Shown here: piece by piece, positions 24,091-36,000 of the stretch | How the letters are laid out: the number at the start of each line of letters is the position of its first letter | Numbering within the stretch: the first letter of the stretch is position 1 | Origin: Chamaea fasciata | Taxonomy: Eukaryota; Chordata; Aves; Passeriformes; Sylviidae | Assembly (NCBI GenBank): GCA_029207755.1 | Contig: JARCOQ010000007.1 | Span: 124,001-188,000, forward strand | Length of the DNA stretch: 64,000 nucleotides | Direction: 5' to 3' | Translations under genes and position numbers: made by a program | The notes under the pieces: model-generated | What the model was told of the DNA's origin: nothing | The model's database searches: none | What the model saw: only the letters and a program-made list of their open reading frames with translations

Positions 24091-25480
24091 GTTCCGCTTC
24101 TGCGGGGACTTGGGCCGCCCCGACTGGGTGCTGGCCGAGATCAGCGCTGGGAGGATCAGCACCCTGGCCAAGATACTCAAGTGCCCGCCCCCCGCCTGCT
24201 GCGGGCCCGCTGCTCACCGCAGGGGGGGTCAAGCGCTTCAACACTACAATGGCATAATCAGCAACATTATTTAATCTCGTGTTCTTCATGCAAGCCTCAG
24301 CGTTAAGAACACTACCGGCCTCTTCTAGTAGTAATAATATGCGTATATTATGCATATGTTATTAGTATTAATATTTAGGTAAGAATTGTTAGTGTTAACA
24401 CTGATAGTGAGTGTGTTAGCTGGTGTTTACCGTGGTGCTCTGCTCTCCCACAGTATGACAAGATCCCGAAGCTGCCCTTAGATGCAAAGTTAGGTGAGCA
24501 CTGCTGTCCTTACCACGATCCCCTGATGGAGCCATGCTCCAGGCATGGGCAGCAGTGTGTCTGGGGATGCCTTTCCAAGGTGACAGAGCTCACCCCCCCT
24601 CCCGTCTGCAGAGTCGGGGGATTTGAAGGCGACCATTGCTGTCCTCGGCTTCATCCTCTCCAGCGCGGCCAAGCACTGGGTAGATGGTGAGTCTCTGTCA
24701 GGTGACCTGCAGCAGCTGGGGCTGCCCAAAGGTTCCTCAGGCGTGCTGGGATGTTGCTGACAGTTCCCAGCCTTGCCTTCACATCCAGATGGAGGGCAGG
24801 CTGGCTGCTGTGCTGTCCTCTGTCACCTCCCTTCTGTCCATCAGTCCCTGGGGCCTCCCCAGGTGCTTTGGTGGAGTTTGGCAGCTTCAGGTCTGGTGTG
24901 AGCAGAGGGGTTCTTCTCTTGTCTCCCCTCAAGAGCAGAGCATGCCAGCGCCTTGTGCCATTCCTTTGAGGAGAAGCAGAGCCCCTTCCAGGACTGGCTC
25001 AGTGCCTGCAGCCTGAGGTGTGAGCGGGGTGTTGGGTCTTAACAGGAGTGTGGGGGTCAGTGTAAATCACCATGCTGGAGTGAACCGGGGTGCTGACACC
25101 ATCCCACTCCCCACCGTACTGACCCAGCTGGGCTCAGTGTGCTGGCACGTGGATTACACCCTCAGCTCCAGCGACTTGCAGGAGGTCAATGAGCCCGTGG
25201 TGCACCTGACCTTCAGTGTGCGGGACAGAGTGTGAGAAAATGACAGCTGTCCCTGCAATGCTCTCGGCCAACAAGTTCCAGGTGCTGCTGGCAGGTGAGG
25301 CGCCCGGAGGGGTGGCAGCAGGGAGGATTCTGCAGGGGAAGGTGCTGTGGGAGGCACGCTGGGAAGGGGGATGCTGGAAGGGATGCTGCAATACCAGCAG
25401 CTCCCCCACATCTCCGTCCTCTCTCTGCAGTTCTGAAACAGCCCTGCCATTCCCTCCATCTGCCCCAGACCGCTCACCAT
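24089..25480 (+). pseudogene. COMMD4: COMMD4-like gene, decayed
   Basis: COMMD4 is a COMM-domain subunit of the Commander endosomal recycling complex. Plus-strand exon remnants: 24,089-24,180 (RFRFCGDLGRPDWVLAEIS), 24,454-24,493 (YDKIPKLPLDAKL), 24,612-24,731 ([20 protein letters not shown]), 24,939-25,017 ([18 protein letters not shown]), about 25,121-25,293 (HVDYTLSSSDLQEVNEPVVH, later SANKFQVLLA) and 25,431 onward. Phases match at several junctions. Damage: the first coding segment has a 15-bp in-frame insertion. The exon that should follow it is absent and AT-rich sequence occupies the gap. The 24,731 donor is poor and the acceptor before about 25,121 is lost. TGA at 25,233 and a frame change interrupt the COMM domain, and the C-terminus is altered. 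It was not retroposed, because introns are present. Confidence 0.8.
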
Positions 25481-25768
25481 TCATTTGCAGGCTTGGTTTG
25501 ATAACCAGGATGCCATGGCAGGAACAAACAGAACTTTGAGATTACAGAAGATGGGATTAAACCTGTTTATGGGAAGAGGAGAGATTCAATCAACCCCCTA
25601 CGAAAAAGATGCTGTAAAATGCATGAGCTGTTTGTATGATCTTTTAACCTAATTATTGTAGTAGAAACTATTAACCTTCCTGAAATGGTATACAAGCTTT
25701 TGGAAAACCTCAGTGAAATCAAATTCTGATCACTGAATCAGTCTTCCTGTGTCTCCTTCAATCGCCAG

Positions 25769-26015
25769 TAGCTGAAGGGCCAAGGAAGGGACGTGCTCGT
25801 GGGAGGAGGAAAGTGACTGCTGCTCCAGCCTTGCCTGAGGTGCCTCCAAGTGTCAGAAGAAGCTGCTGGACATCTGCTCGCAGGGCCAAAGGTGAGACTG
25901 GCAGTCCCTGTGGGGGCTGTGGGGAGCTCTCCCACAGCCCATGGGGCAGAGCCAGATATGCCCTCTGACTCCTCATTTCCCTCTTCCTTCTCCAGGTGCA
26001 GCCCCTGCCATGTGA
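25769..26015 (+). pseudogene. NEIL1: NEIL1-like 3' end (last two exons only)
   Basis: A basic exon at 25,769-25,891 (EGPRKGRARGRRRKV, then a Ser/Arg-rich tail ending RRAK) splices by AAAG/GTGAG to 25,996-26,015, which adds GAAPAM and a stop. This resembles the lysine/arginine-rich C-terminal tail of the DNA glycosylase NEIL1. NEIL1 follows COMMD4 on the same strand in other vertebrates, as I recall. The catalytic part is absent between COMMD4 and this tail, so the copy would be non-functional. The tail is low-complexity, so the assignment leans on synteny. Confidence 0.5.
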
Positions 26016-26298
26016 GTGTCACCTGCTGCCACCTCCTGAGGGACATTTAAGGGGCCAAGAGGAGCTCAGGCAGGGCCTGGCCACAGACGGAGCTGCCCTG
26101 TACCTGTCCTCACGCTTCTTTGCTACTGTTGCACCCTGCCAGTGTGGGAGGGAGAAGCTGAGCCTGGTGGTGGGGCTTTTTATGGCCGGCCACAGGCATT
26201 TCAGGGGAAAAGGGTGAAAACCACATGCTGTGCTGGACTCTGACTCTTTCCTCTCCCTCTTCCCTTTCCGGCTGCGGATCCACTGCTTTTAGTTGACT

Positions 26299-26304
26299 AA
26301 TAAA
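26299..26304 (+). terminator. Polyadenylation signal of the NEIL1-like remnant
   Basis: AATAAA lies about 285 bp after the NEIL1-like stop codon and is followed by a GT/T-rich stretch, as expected of a 3' UTR end. Confidence 0.5.
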
Positions 26305-26984
26305 GTATTTTGTGTAGAAATCACCGTGCGTGCCTTTTCATGGGAAGGATAAATCCCTGTGCCCAGTCTCTTCCCCACAGGGGCTGAAGCAGACTTCCCC
26401 TCCACCTCATCCCCAAAAAATAAAGGTAAGCTCAGCCTCCCCAGTCCCAGGAGTGAGATACTGCTCAGAGGCAGACACTAAAAGAGCAACTACAACAAAG
26501 CCCCTGGGAGGAGGAAGGTCAGTGCAGTTACCTGGAAACAAGTTAAAAAAACAGGCTCCAGCTTGTTTTTACATAATCCTCTTGATTTTTTTGTGTTTCC
26601 TCTTCTGCAAGGGTGGTGCAAGGGACAGGCAGAGGGAGAAGGAAGGGAGTAGAGTGTGTTTCTACACTCACTGCTAGGCAAGATGAAGGCTGCAACACAG
26701 GAGTCACTGTGGAAGCTGCTGCTCCCCACACCTCTATGGCTGGAGCAGAACTTGTGCACACCAGCCTTTCTGCACCTTTGTCCACACTTAAAGAACTCAG
26801 AACTCGCTCAAGACCACCTACCCTGGCTGGGCAGTGGGCAGCTGTCCTCCTTCCCTGAGGAGCAGGGTTGTTCAAGCGCGTCTCTGCAACACTTGGGTGC
26901 AGGACATGGGGACACTGCTGTTCCCTGGAACTGCTGCCTTGCACAACGCTCGGGATGGGGAACAGCTCAGTCTGTGATTTGAGC

Positions 26985-27599
26985 TCACAGTGTTGGCCTG
27001 GGTGGCTGCAGGAGGACCAGGAGGTCAGAGAGCACACGAAGGCTGCAAAGGAAAGCCTCAGGCCCTGTGGCTCCAGCAGCAGGTGGCCCCACACAGCCAG
27101 ATGCTCCAGGAGGTCACAGCTGGGGGACAAAGCACAGGGCTGAAGGGACTGATCTCCATCGCCACATGCCCCAGCCCTTCTGCAGGGACTCACAGCATCG
27201 CCTCCGTAACGGGGAGGGAGGCCTGGAGCCGGGCGGTGACTGTGCTGCCATGGGCCTCGTACAGCCAAACCACCAGAGCCTCAGCCCTTTCCTCGGCCTT
27301 TGGGGCAGCTCAGACAGACGAGACAGGCATCATCTCTCCAACACCAGTTGCTGTGCTCAGCTGAGCCTGGCCACCACTCGGTGTGGGTGAAAGAGCAAGC
27401 CCTGCCCAACAACAGCACCTCAGCCCCCTGCCCTCCCCTCGTCCACCCCAGCACCTGCCTGACAGTCTCCAGCACGATGGCGCGTGAGCTGACAGAAAAG
27501 GCACTCCAGGATGGGCACTGGGCACAGCTGGCTGGACCACATGGAGGGGGCAATTCAAACTGTGGGCTTGCTGAATCACACCAGCCTCCTGAACGGAAC
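26985..27599 (-). pseudogene. MAN2C1: MAN2C1-like 3' end (last three exons), frameshifted
   Basis: MAN2C1 is the cytosolic alpha-mannosidase. Minus-strand exons are 27,455-27,599 (QEAGVIQQAHSLN, then SWSAFSVSSRAIVLETVRQ), 27,194-27,297 (ALVVWLYEAHGSTVTARLQA) and 26,985-27,119 (CDLLEHLAVWGHLLLEPQGL, then VLSDLLVLLQPP before the stop). The first exon changes frame near 27,515 and the last near 27,036. Splice borders are intact. Tail-to-tail placement against NEIL1 fits the order I recall for COMMD4-NEIL1-MAN2C1 in other vertebrates. No catalytic-domain exon was found further upstream. Confidence 0.75.
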
Positions 27600-27649
27600 C
27601 TGCAGCACAAGAACCTCCCTCCAGTCAGCCTCTGTACACTGATGGGCAG

Positions 27650-28680
27650 CACGACGGAGAGGGATTAAAAAAGAACAGGGACAGCAAACAGGACACAAGG
27701 ATCCCATGGGAAACAGTGGCACGGGGAGCACCACAAAGCCACAGAGAATAAGCATGAACACGAGGCGTGGAGAAAGATGGAGAAAAAGAGAGAGTGCCAA
27801 ACACATGGCAAGGACAGAGGGATACAGAGACAAAGAGGGAAACAAGGACCCAGAGAGGAAATGACCACAGCACACCAGTGGGGAAAGACAGGCAAGATGC
27901 TTCTCACTCCAGCCACTACACAAGTGCAGCTTCCCTGGAATTTCATGCTCAGCATCTCTTCCAAGCTCAACAGGTGAACAAACAGGTACCGCAAACACCT
28001 CCTTTCTTTGGACAAACCCATTGGGAGAACCTGGAATCCAAGGATGGATCTTAACATGGCAGTCCCACTTGCTACTCTCCACCTCTTCTCCAGCTTAGTC
28101 CTGGGCTGGAAAACAAAAAACAACAAACACTTAAAAACCAATCTAGAGGTGTCTTGAGGATGCCCAGGCCTGGGAGAAAGAGAGGTCCCACTACGACCCT
28201 CTTGGCCTTTTCCCACTCTGAGGACCTGTGGAAATGCCCATACAGTTCCTAGGTGGACAGCCTGGGATGTTTTCTGCACACCAAATGCCACAGCCCTAAG
28301 CACCAGAAACCGGAAGATGGTCGGGATTGCAATTCACAGCCTCAGTGAAACCTGTGTGGGACAGCCAAATCATCAGTGTGCAGAGGAATTAAAAGTCACC
28401 ATTTTTAATAGTTAAAATATCCATGGAAGTTACTGACTACTTAAAACAGTGTGCTTCATACAGCCTCCCATGCTTATGGATTTATCAAAAGAAGCAGCTT
28501 CAGGTTCCTTCCTTTTGGAGCCCAATTCCAAACAGGAAACTTCTCACATCTGCTCCTGAGAGAGACAAATGGAACTTCAGGAGCTCAGGAAAGCGACTCC
28601 CTCCCCTGAGTCACGTCTCACCTGTCCGAGCACCCACAGAGCTTTTATACTACCTCTCTCTCAGCTTTCCACGTTCATTT
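27650..28680. other. No recognised gene
   Basis: Purine-rich on the plus strand at 27,740-27,880, followed by ordinary sequence. Overlapping open frames on both strands (up to about 212 codons on the minus strand) have low-complexity hydrophobic translations and match no family I recognise. Confidence 0.5.
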
Positions 28681-28689
28681 AAATGTAAG

Positions 28690-29150
28690 AAGCCTGCAAG
28701 CTCTGCCCCAGCCGCATCTTCCCTGCGCCCCAGCACTGCCCCACCCGCTCAGGTGCTGCTCCCTTCTGCTGCGCTGCCCCTCGCCACGGGGCCGAGGTGG
28801 GAGAAACCGCAGGTTTTGCTTCCCAGGAAAGGCTCCGCCGGGCGGCCCCAGCCGGCCCCGCTGCTCCTCCCCGGCTCCGTGCCCGCGTCGGGACCGCCTT
28901 CGCCCCACGCAGCCCCGGCCGCCCGCTCCCGGCCCGGCTCCGCTCGGGGCCGCCCCCCGCGGCTGCCACCGCCGTCCTCGGGGCTTCTCCCGGGACCGGC
29001 CGTTCTCCGCTCCGCTTCAACCGCGCTGCGGCAGCTCCCGCCCTCCTCCATTGTCAGCACAGCCCTCACGGCCGCCACTGCCGCAGCCGGGGCCCGCGCC
29101 CGGCGCTCCCGAGCCGCTGCCGGCGGCCCCGCGGGGTGTTACCGGTCAGT
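28690..29150. promoter_or_regulatory. CpG island without an assigned gene
   Basis: CpG-dense, GC-rich block with overlapping stop-poor frames. A GGTGTTACCGGT segment marks its right edge. It could be a promoter CpG island, but no exon was recognised on either side. Confidence 0.4.
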
Positions 29151-29899
29151 CTCCCTTTCTTTACCTGAGTCCCAGCCAGGTTTTCCGGGCAGCTTTCAAG
29201 AAATGTGGCTGTAACTGCAGATCAAAAATGAAGTAATTGTGATAGCATAACTGGGGTGAGGAATGACTTTCTGGGTGTGAACAGAAAGCAGCCGCTGCTG
29301 CTGGTCGGGCCGGCCGCCGCCCGGCTCCAGCAGCGACAGCGAGTGCTCCCGCTCCGGGCACAGCGGCCCCCGACATCGCCTTCGAACCGCCGGCCGAGGA
29401 AGCGACAGGGAGGGCGGGCACCGGTCCGGGATCACCCCGAACTGCCCTCGGCTGAGTCCGGCTGCTGGCCGAAAGTCGGCGATTTTCGTCAAGCCTCGGC
29501 TATTTTCGGCTGCACTCGGTTACAATAGGTTGCGAGCAGCGTGCCAGGACTTCCGCCCTTCCTCGCCGCCATACTGGTTGAGGCTGAAGCCACTTCCGGT
29601 CGAACCGTCATCTTCAGTGCGGGCACTCGCTGGGGTGCCCCCCCGCTGCTGGCACAGGCGCCTGGCTCAATGGACCGCCGGCAGCGGCGCGGTTGAGCCC
29701 CCATCCCGTGTCCGCACACCCGCAAACGCCGCGGAAAATCGCGCCCGGACGGCTCCGGGGTCCGGGTGGCGCGCGCAGGCAGCCGGCTGCCACGCGCCCG
29801 GGCTCCTTGCCTTTTTCCCTCCCTTTCGGCCCCGAGCTGCGGGCGGGCGGCAGCGCCGCCCCCGAGCTCACAGTGCGGGGCTGCCACGCGCGTCGGGGA

Positions 29900-30045
29900 C
29901 GGGCGGGGGGGACAGCTGCACTACCGCTCTTTGCCCACACGGTGGCAGCATTGCCGCACGGCTCCGGCGGGACGGGCACGGGGGACAGCTGCACTCCCGC
30001 TCTCTGCCCACAGGGTGGCAGCACTGCCGCGCGGCGGCGCGGAGC
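29900..30045 (+). repeat. 73-bp minisatellite, two units, each with a CTCF-like motif
   Basis: Each unit contains GGGGACAGCTGCACT, a CGCTCT(T/C)TGCC segment and a 14-mer close to the vertebrate CTCF core. The motifs are CCACACGGTGGCAG at 29,935-29,948 and CCACAGGGTGGCAG at 30,008-30,021. Both fit CCRCRNGGNGGCAG. The CAGCTG E-box also repeats. The spacing is 73 bp. Confidence 0.8.
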
Positions 30046-30179
30046 GGAGCCATAAACGAACGTGCCCAGAAATGCCCTGGCGAACAGCCTCCGGAATAAA
30101 TGGCCCAAAAGACCCCCGAGCACACCTGCGAGAGCCCTGCCAGCAACCAGACCGAAACAAAAAAGCCTTTCGTTCAGGC

Positions 30180-30580
30180 TCTATTTCAATATTTTTTATC
30201 TTTGTGATTCTGATATTTACATTCATCATTACAATTCATCTTTTATATTATGTACATTATACATCATGTATTATGTTTATTATACCATTATATTTATTAT
30301 AGATATTAAATATAGAAAGTTATATATAAAATAATTTATTATTTATTATGTAATGTTATAAATAATACATTTCATTTAAATATGATTATGTACATTATAT
30401 ATGTTTATATTATGTATATTATATATATTTATAAAACGTGTAGTATGTAATAGTATATTGTGTATTTATTATTGATATTATTTTTCATATCCTATACTTT
30501 TTGTTATTTTTCTTTTTCATTATTTTTTTAATTCGTTTGTTTATATTTTAAACGATATTTTACACTAGATGAATTCATGA
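30180..30580. repeat. AT-rich low-complexity tract
   Basis: Long TATTA/TTTAT-type sequence with almost no G or C. It is duplicated at about 38,225-38,625 with small indels. No coding content. Confidence 0.85.
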
Positions 30581-31094
30581 ACCTAACACATCAGAAACAC
30601 AATTAATTTGAATTAAATGAGCCTGGTTTTCTAAGGGGTAAAGTTTTAATCTTTATTTAGATAATATGGGCATATTTTCTCTATCTGTATGGGGTTTTTT
30701 TGGTGGGTTGCGGGGGATTTTATTTTGGGGGTTTTCTTTTTTTGTTCGCTTTGTTTTGGATTTCTTTGCTAATAAACAAGCAGGGTCGGAGAGTTCAAAA
30801 TAAAACGTCTACTTTGTTTTTATTGCTCCCTCTGAAATACGCCTCGACAGCCTGGACAGCAGGCTGCTGCTGGTAACACTGTGCACGGGTAGGAGGAGAC
30901 CTGGTCGGGGCTGGGAAGGAAAAAACGGCACCACGGTGGTCACAGCTTTCTCCCTTCAGGAGTTTTATGGAGCAGAAAATACAGAGCTTTTGCCAACTGC
31001 GCTCTCTATGACATCCCGACGTCCAGCGGGCACCGAGGTCATTTCTCATCTTTCTTGCCAACAGCCAAACCCCCAGGCGCCCGGGGGAAGAAAG

Positions 31095-31410
31095 AGTATG
31101 GGGAAAAAAAAAAAGGAACAAAGAAAACATGAAAAAATAAACCAAAACTATAGAAAATAATAAATAAAATTAAAATACCAAAAGAAAAAAATTTCAAAGT
31201 AACAAAAAAGTGGAAAAAAAATTTAAACAAAAAATTAAAAAACGAAAAGTAGTTTTAACAAGTAAATAAATAGCTAAAGAAAAAAAATAAAAATTAAAAA
31301 ACTGAAGAAAAAGTCTTTGAAAAACCACAAAACGCAACATGAAAAACCACAACAAAAGAGCACAAAAATACAAAAATAACAAAAAATAAAATACAAAATT
31401 AAATAAACGC
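31095..31410. repeat. A-rich low-complexity tract
   Basis: Adenine-dominated sequence with AAATA/AAAAC steps, duplicated at about 39,145-39,460. It produces spurious Phe-rich frames on the minus strand. Confidence 0.85.
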
Positions 31411-32249
31411 AGCTCTCACCTCCTGCCACTGCCTAAAAAAGCGCCATGGCTTTCCTCAATTATGCAGCAATAAGGGAAACAAACCCAGTGCCCCCCAGAA
31501 CAGAAGGTTTTCTAGACAATTCCCACTTCTGCTTGGAAACAAATTCTATTTTAGTGGGAAGCTCATTTTGGACAAACATCCAAATGTGCCAAGGTAGGAA
31601 AGAACCAGCCCCTTGTGTCCAAGGAACAGCAGCTAGGCCTGGATTCAGGTTTTAATGGCATTTATGTAATTAAAAATGCAGTAAATTGAACTTTACAAAG
31701 AGACGAATCGTGGCAAATAAATACTTCAAAGTTTTCTTGGGAATTCACAGAATTTTGTGGAGATGGTGCTGGACAATTCCTGATTTACCAACATTAATTG
31801 GGTAAATTTCCTTGGAAATGTGCTCTACAAGGTACAAAAATTCCAATTAGGATGGAAAATTGAAAAAAAAAAAATATTCCCTTACTAAAATCAGAGAGAA
31901 AAACATCAAATAAAAGGAAGGAATAACATCTAAATCCCAGCTTGCCTGGAAAACAAGCTCAGGAATTTCTAACATTGAAAACTTTTGCAAGAGTCATGAA
32001 GTTGGTGAAAGTTCATGGAATGATGATTTAAAATCTGCTTCCTCTGCTCTGATTTAAAGGGAAGTGGGAATTCAACAGGTCCAGTTACTCCTATCCAAGA
32101 ATGATCTGTGTTTTGTGGGAGTACCAATGCAAAGAAACTCCAATCTTACTTGGATTTGACATCTGAAACTCTCAGCAGAGTTGGCAAGTTTCAGTGGAAC
32201 AAAAGAGCCACAATTCCTGTAATAACCAAAATTCACCTTGGCAAAAACA

Positions 32250-32279
32250 GGAGGAGGAGGAGGAGGAGGAGGAGGAGGA
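32250..32279. repeat. GGA trinucleotide repeat
   Basis: About ten GGA/GAG triplets. The flanking sequence (AACCAAAATTCACCTTGGCA before it, ACCAGGAACACACTCCGGCT after it) recurs around the second GGA tract near 32,745. The two tracts therefore lie in a local duplication with an offset of about 495 bp. Confidence 0.95.
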
Positions 32280-32742
32280 CACCAGGAACACACTCCGGCT
32301 GACAGCAAGGATTTCTTGGAAAAGGCAGGAAATCAAACTGACAGTCTCTGTCCAGTTATGGCCAGGCAATTATCCAGGAGTCAGAGAGAAAAGTGGGAAC
32401 CTTGGACTGGGATAAGGCCTTCCAGTGGCTTCACTTCCTACTGGCTCTCTCCTTTTCGCCAACTACCTGCAAGAGGAAAAGCAACAGGAATAAAGTCTCA
32501 AACAGGATGGCCTTGGTCCAGGCAGACTGAAATGCAGCTCCCAGGGAGGGAGGCCAGGCTGTGCCTCGGGACTTCTAGTTATTAAGAACCACAGCTGCAG
32601 CGAAAGGTGCCCAAACTCTACTGCAAACCAGCAGGGCTGATGAGACGCAGGAATTTATTCCAGAGGGGACACAAGGATCCCTCAGCCAGCCAGGATTTCT
32701 GGGCAGAATTCCTGCAATAACCAAAATTCACCTTGGCAAACA

Positions 32743-32784
32743 GAGGAGGCGGAGGAGGAGGAGGAGGAGGAGGAGGAGGAGGAG
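32743..32784. repeat. GGA trinucleotide repeat, second copy
   Basis: About thirteen GGA/GAG triplets, one interrupted by GGC, inside the second copy of the local duplication (about 32,210-32,570 against 32,705-33,060). It gives a meaningless poly-Pro frame on the minus strand. Confidence 0.95.
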
Positions 32785-33099
32785 ACCAGGAACACACTCC
32801 GGCTGACAGCAAGGATTTCTTGGAAAAGGCAGGAAATCAAAGGGACAGTCTGTGTCCAGTTCTGGCCAGGTAATTACCCAGGAGTCAGAGAGAAAAGTGG
32901 GAACCTTGGACTGGGATGAGGCCTTCCAGGGGCTTCACTTCCTACTGGCTCTCTCCTCTTTTTGCCAACTCCCTGCAAGAGGAAAAACAACAGGAGTCAA
33001 GTTCAAACACGGACAGGATGTGCTGGCTTCAGGCAGACTGCAGTGCACCTCGCAGGAATCACTGAAAGGCATGAAAGGAACCAAGGGAAATTAAAGAAG

Positions 33100-36000
33100 A
33101 GCTGCCACCTCCAAGGGCTCTCCAAGGCAGGCTCAGAACCCTTACCAACGATTGGCTTTAATAAAGCAACTCACACAGAGTCACCAACACCACACGGACA
33201 CAGCACCGTTCTTTTGGAGTGGAGTTCTAGAGAAATGCGGAAGAACGGAAAAGCCTTCCTAAACCCGGAAACTCTTTGAAGAGATAGACAGGGCACAGCT
33301 GCTGACAGAGCCTTGGGATTCAGGGGGAAAACCCCAAGTTTTCAGTCTTTAGCATCTTCCACTCTGCCATCGTTGACAGCAAACACGGCTTCAGCCTCAG
33401 GGAGACGCGGAGAACTCCGAGATTTTGCAGATCCTGCTCTCACCTCTCGCCCCATATTTTTCCTTTCTTCCAAAACGATGACAACAAGAAAAGTCAACTA
33501 TTGCAGTTTTGCTTGCTTGATGTGTTTTTTGGTTTTACTTACACGTGACTTTCAGATCCCCATCCACACTCAGAATCATTCAAACCTTCGAGCACAGAGC
33601 CTCCAGGCACCGCTTATTTCTTCTGAGATTTGATTCAAGAAGACCATTTTTCAGAACCTGACATGAGATTGGCAACTAAGTTTCATTTTACAGCTCTTCC
33701 CCTTTTTAAACTGTGTTTCCTCAAAGCTTCCCAATTGTGCTAAGCTTAGAATTCACCCCAAGGAAGACCTGAAAAATGCCTTGCCATTTCCTTTCCTCCT
33801 CCCTCAAGCTCCATCAGGCTGGCAGAAGGCATTAGTACTGTTTCCAGAGCAGTTGGCCTCACTTGGACTGTTGGTCTGTAACGGCTGCAACAAAATACGC
33901 CCTCCTGGAAGCAGTTCAGCACTTACTGATCACTTCTTTGTTTTGGCACTTCCCAGCCAGGGCCTGCGGGGCCTCCTGCAGATGCAGGTCTTCGCTGACA
34001 AGGCTCCACTTGTGCAGCAGCAGCAGGAGCAGGAGCAGCAGCAGCAGCAGCTCTCTGAAATTTTAGAAAACATTAGAAAAATACAGGCAAAAGCTCACCT
34101 CTGTCCTCCACTAAGGACATCCCCAGGACATCATCCCAGTTTTTCCCAGCTAGGAGCTGCAAGGAATTCAGGCAGGGGAAATGACATCAGGGAACAGCTT
34201 TGTAAAGTCAAAGGCAGAAAGAGAAGATCCACCAGCAAAGGGCAGGAAAGGGGAAAGGTTTCTGAAAACATTTCTGCAGTCTAATTAATAATTATTTCCG
34301 CTTCCCCAGCGAGAAGAACACAGACTCACAGCCATTCAGGCCTGACAGTCCCCTGCAGCCAGAGCTCAGCACACATCCACAGAAGCAAGTCCAGCATCTG
34401 AAAGAAAAAAAAAAAAAAAACAAAAAACAAACACAACAATCAAACCAGTAGGAAAAGGTGATTTCTTTGGCTTCAAAGTTATTTCAAGTTCTTAAAGCCC
34501 AACACAGCTGCTAGGAGAAACAGAGCCAGGGCTCCTGGCAGACAGAGGGTGTTTTCCCCCCCAGGGGACTGCAGAGGAATTGTCTGGGACTTGGACTGTC
34601 CCTCGGGGTGACACCAGTTGCTGTGACTTCTATCATTCCATATGTTTGACTCCCAAAACTTCCCAGCCCAGGGGCTTGAGCTGACAGGGCAGCACAAAGA
34701 TTGTTCTCTGTGTGGTGCCCAGATTTGGGGTTCACTGTCACCTTTGCTAGTTTAGATGAATTATACCCACGGCCCCGAATTCCCTGCTCAGTTCCCGCTG
34801 CAATAACCTCACAGTGCCTCACGGAGCACGGATATTCCCACGCAGAGCTGCTGCTTGAATGCCAGACGTGTCAGGAACCAGCAGAGCTTCCAAGGAAGCT
34901 CAGCAGGATGGGGACAGGATAGGTTTCTATTCCATAGATTTGGTTAATTATAACCCTCACCCCCTGGGGGTCACCTGTCAGATTTCCCTGGAATTCAGCC
35001 ACCCCCCTGAGCTCGGGCTCCAGGTGATGTTTCAGAGCAGGAGAAGGCACTGGCCGGCCTGTGCTGAGGCAGCCCCTGTGCCCTCGGGAGGACACAGCTC
35101 CCTGCAGGAGCTCAGCTCCTTTCCGAGCCCCAGCAGTGGCCTCTGCAAGTGCCTTTCCCTCAGGCAAGGGACGCCCATCCCTGCCTTCAGCACACCTCCA
35201 GTGGGACCCACCTGCAAAAGCTTTCCATCACTTCTGCACTCCGGCCGGCTCCCTGGAAAAGTCCAGACTTCATCCAAACGAAACTCCATCCCACTCAAAC
35301 CTTTGATTTTGAGGCATCTCCGAGGGCCGTTGCTCTGGATTTAATTTCTGTGAGGGAGGAGCGCCTTGGCTTTAATGCTGCCGACGGGTGATGTCCTCAG
35401 GCTGAAAGGGAGGGGATTTGGGGTGGCCAGGACATCCCTGGCAACTGTGTGGGAGCTCCGGGAGGTGGGAATTGCTGTCTGAGCCCCTCTGCAGACAGCC
35501 CGAGCCGCCGTTCCCGGGCAATGCCAGCTGTTCCCCGGGGAGCTCTTGGGCTGTGGGTGCCTCTGTCCGGGCTGCAGCATCTCCCCGTGCCCGGCGGGAG
35601 CAGCCCCTGGCCGAGGAGCCGCGGCAGCCCCGGGGCCGTGTCCGTGCCAGCCCCGAGCCCGGCCCCGGGCCCTGCGTTTGGCCGCCGCTGCCACGGGCGG
35701 GGCCCCGCAGGCACAGCTCCTCCCTGCACATCATCCCAGGGCTGCTGGCCCCGCTGGGGCTGCCGGCCTCCTTCCTCCCTGCGCCTCCGGGCACCCGGGA
35801 CACCTGCAGGAAACCCCGAGGGACACTGCAGGCGGCACGGGGGGGCACCGAGGCCTCCGGCCAGAAAAGCAGCCCCGGCCTCAGCAGCTGCCATCATTTT
35901 GGCCCGGCAACACTCACCTGCAGGAAACGCCCCTGTGCGGGTGGGACCGGCCCTGCCTCTCTGCAGAGCTTTGGCCGTGGAAGAAGGGAAGCCTCAGGAC

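Larger units (their letters stand above)
29690..32700. repeat. 8-kb-spaced segmental duplication, left copy
   Basis: From CCATCCCGTGTCCGC at 29,700 the sequence matches 37,595 onward in the same orientation. The offset is 7,894 at first and 8,045 after the minisatellite, because the right copy has two extra 73-bp units; it is 8,051 by 31,446. Homology runs to about 32,097, is broken by roughly 300 bp present only here, and resumes at 32,399-32,700 with a further gap. Contents: GC-rich leader, CTCF-like minisatellite, AT-rich tract, A-rich tract. No gene is recognised. Confidence 0.93.

Noticed and set aside
23275..24355. Minus-strand frames of 301 and 295 codons
   Set aside because: Pro/Arg/Ala-rich shadow frames of the CCAAT-box CpG island, with no recognisable domain.
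26543..27268. 241-codon minus-strand open frame as a gene
   Set aside because: It only incidentally includes part of the MAN2C1-like last exon (CDLLEHLAVWGH) and reads through an intron and a frameshift; the exon model explains it better.
30795..31382. Phe/Leu-rich minus-strand frames as membrane proteins
   Set aside because: Generated by the A-rich tract on the plus strand and duplicated with the 8-kb segment.
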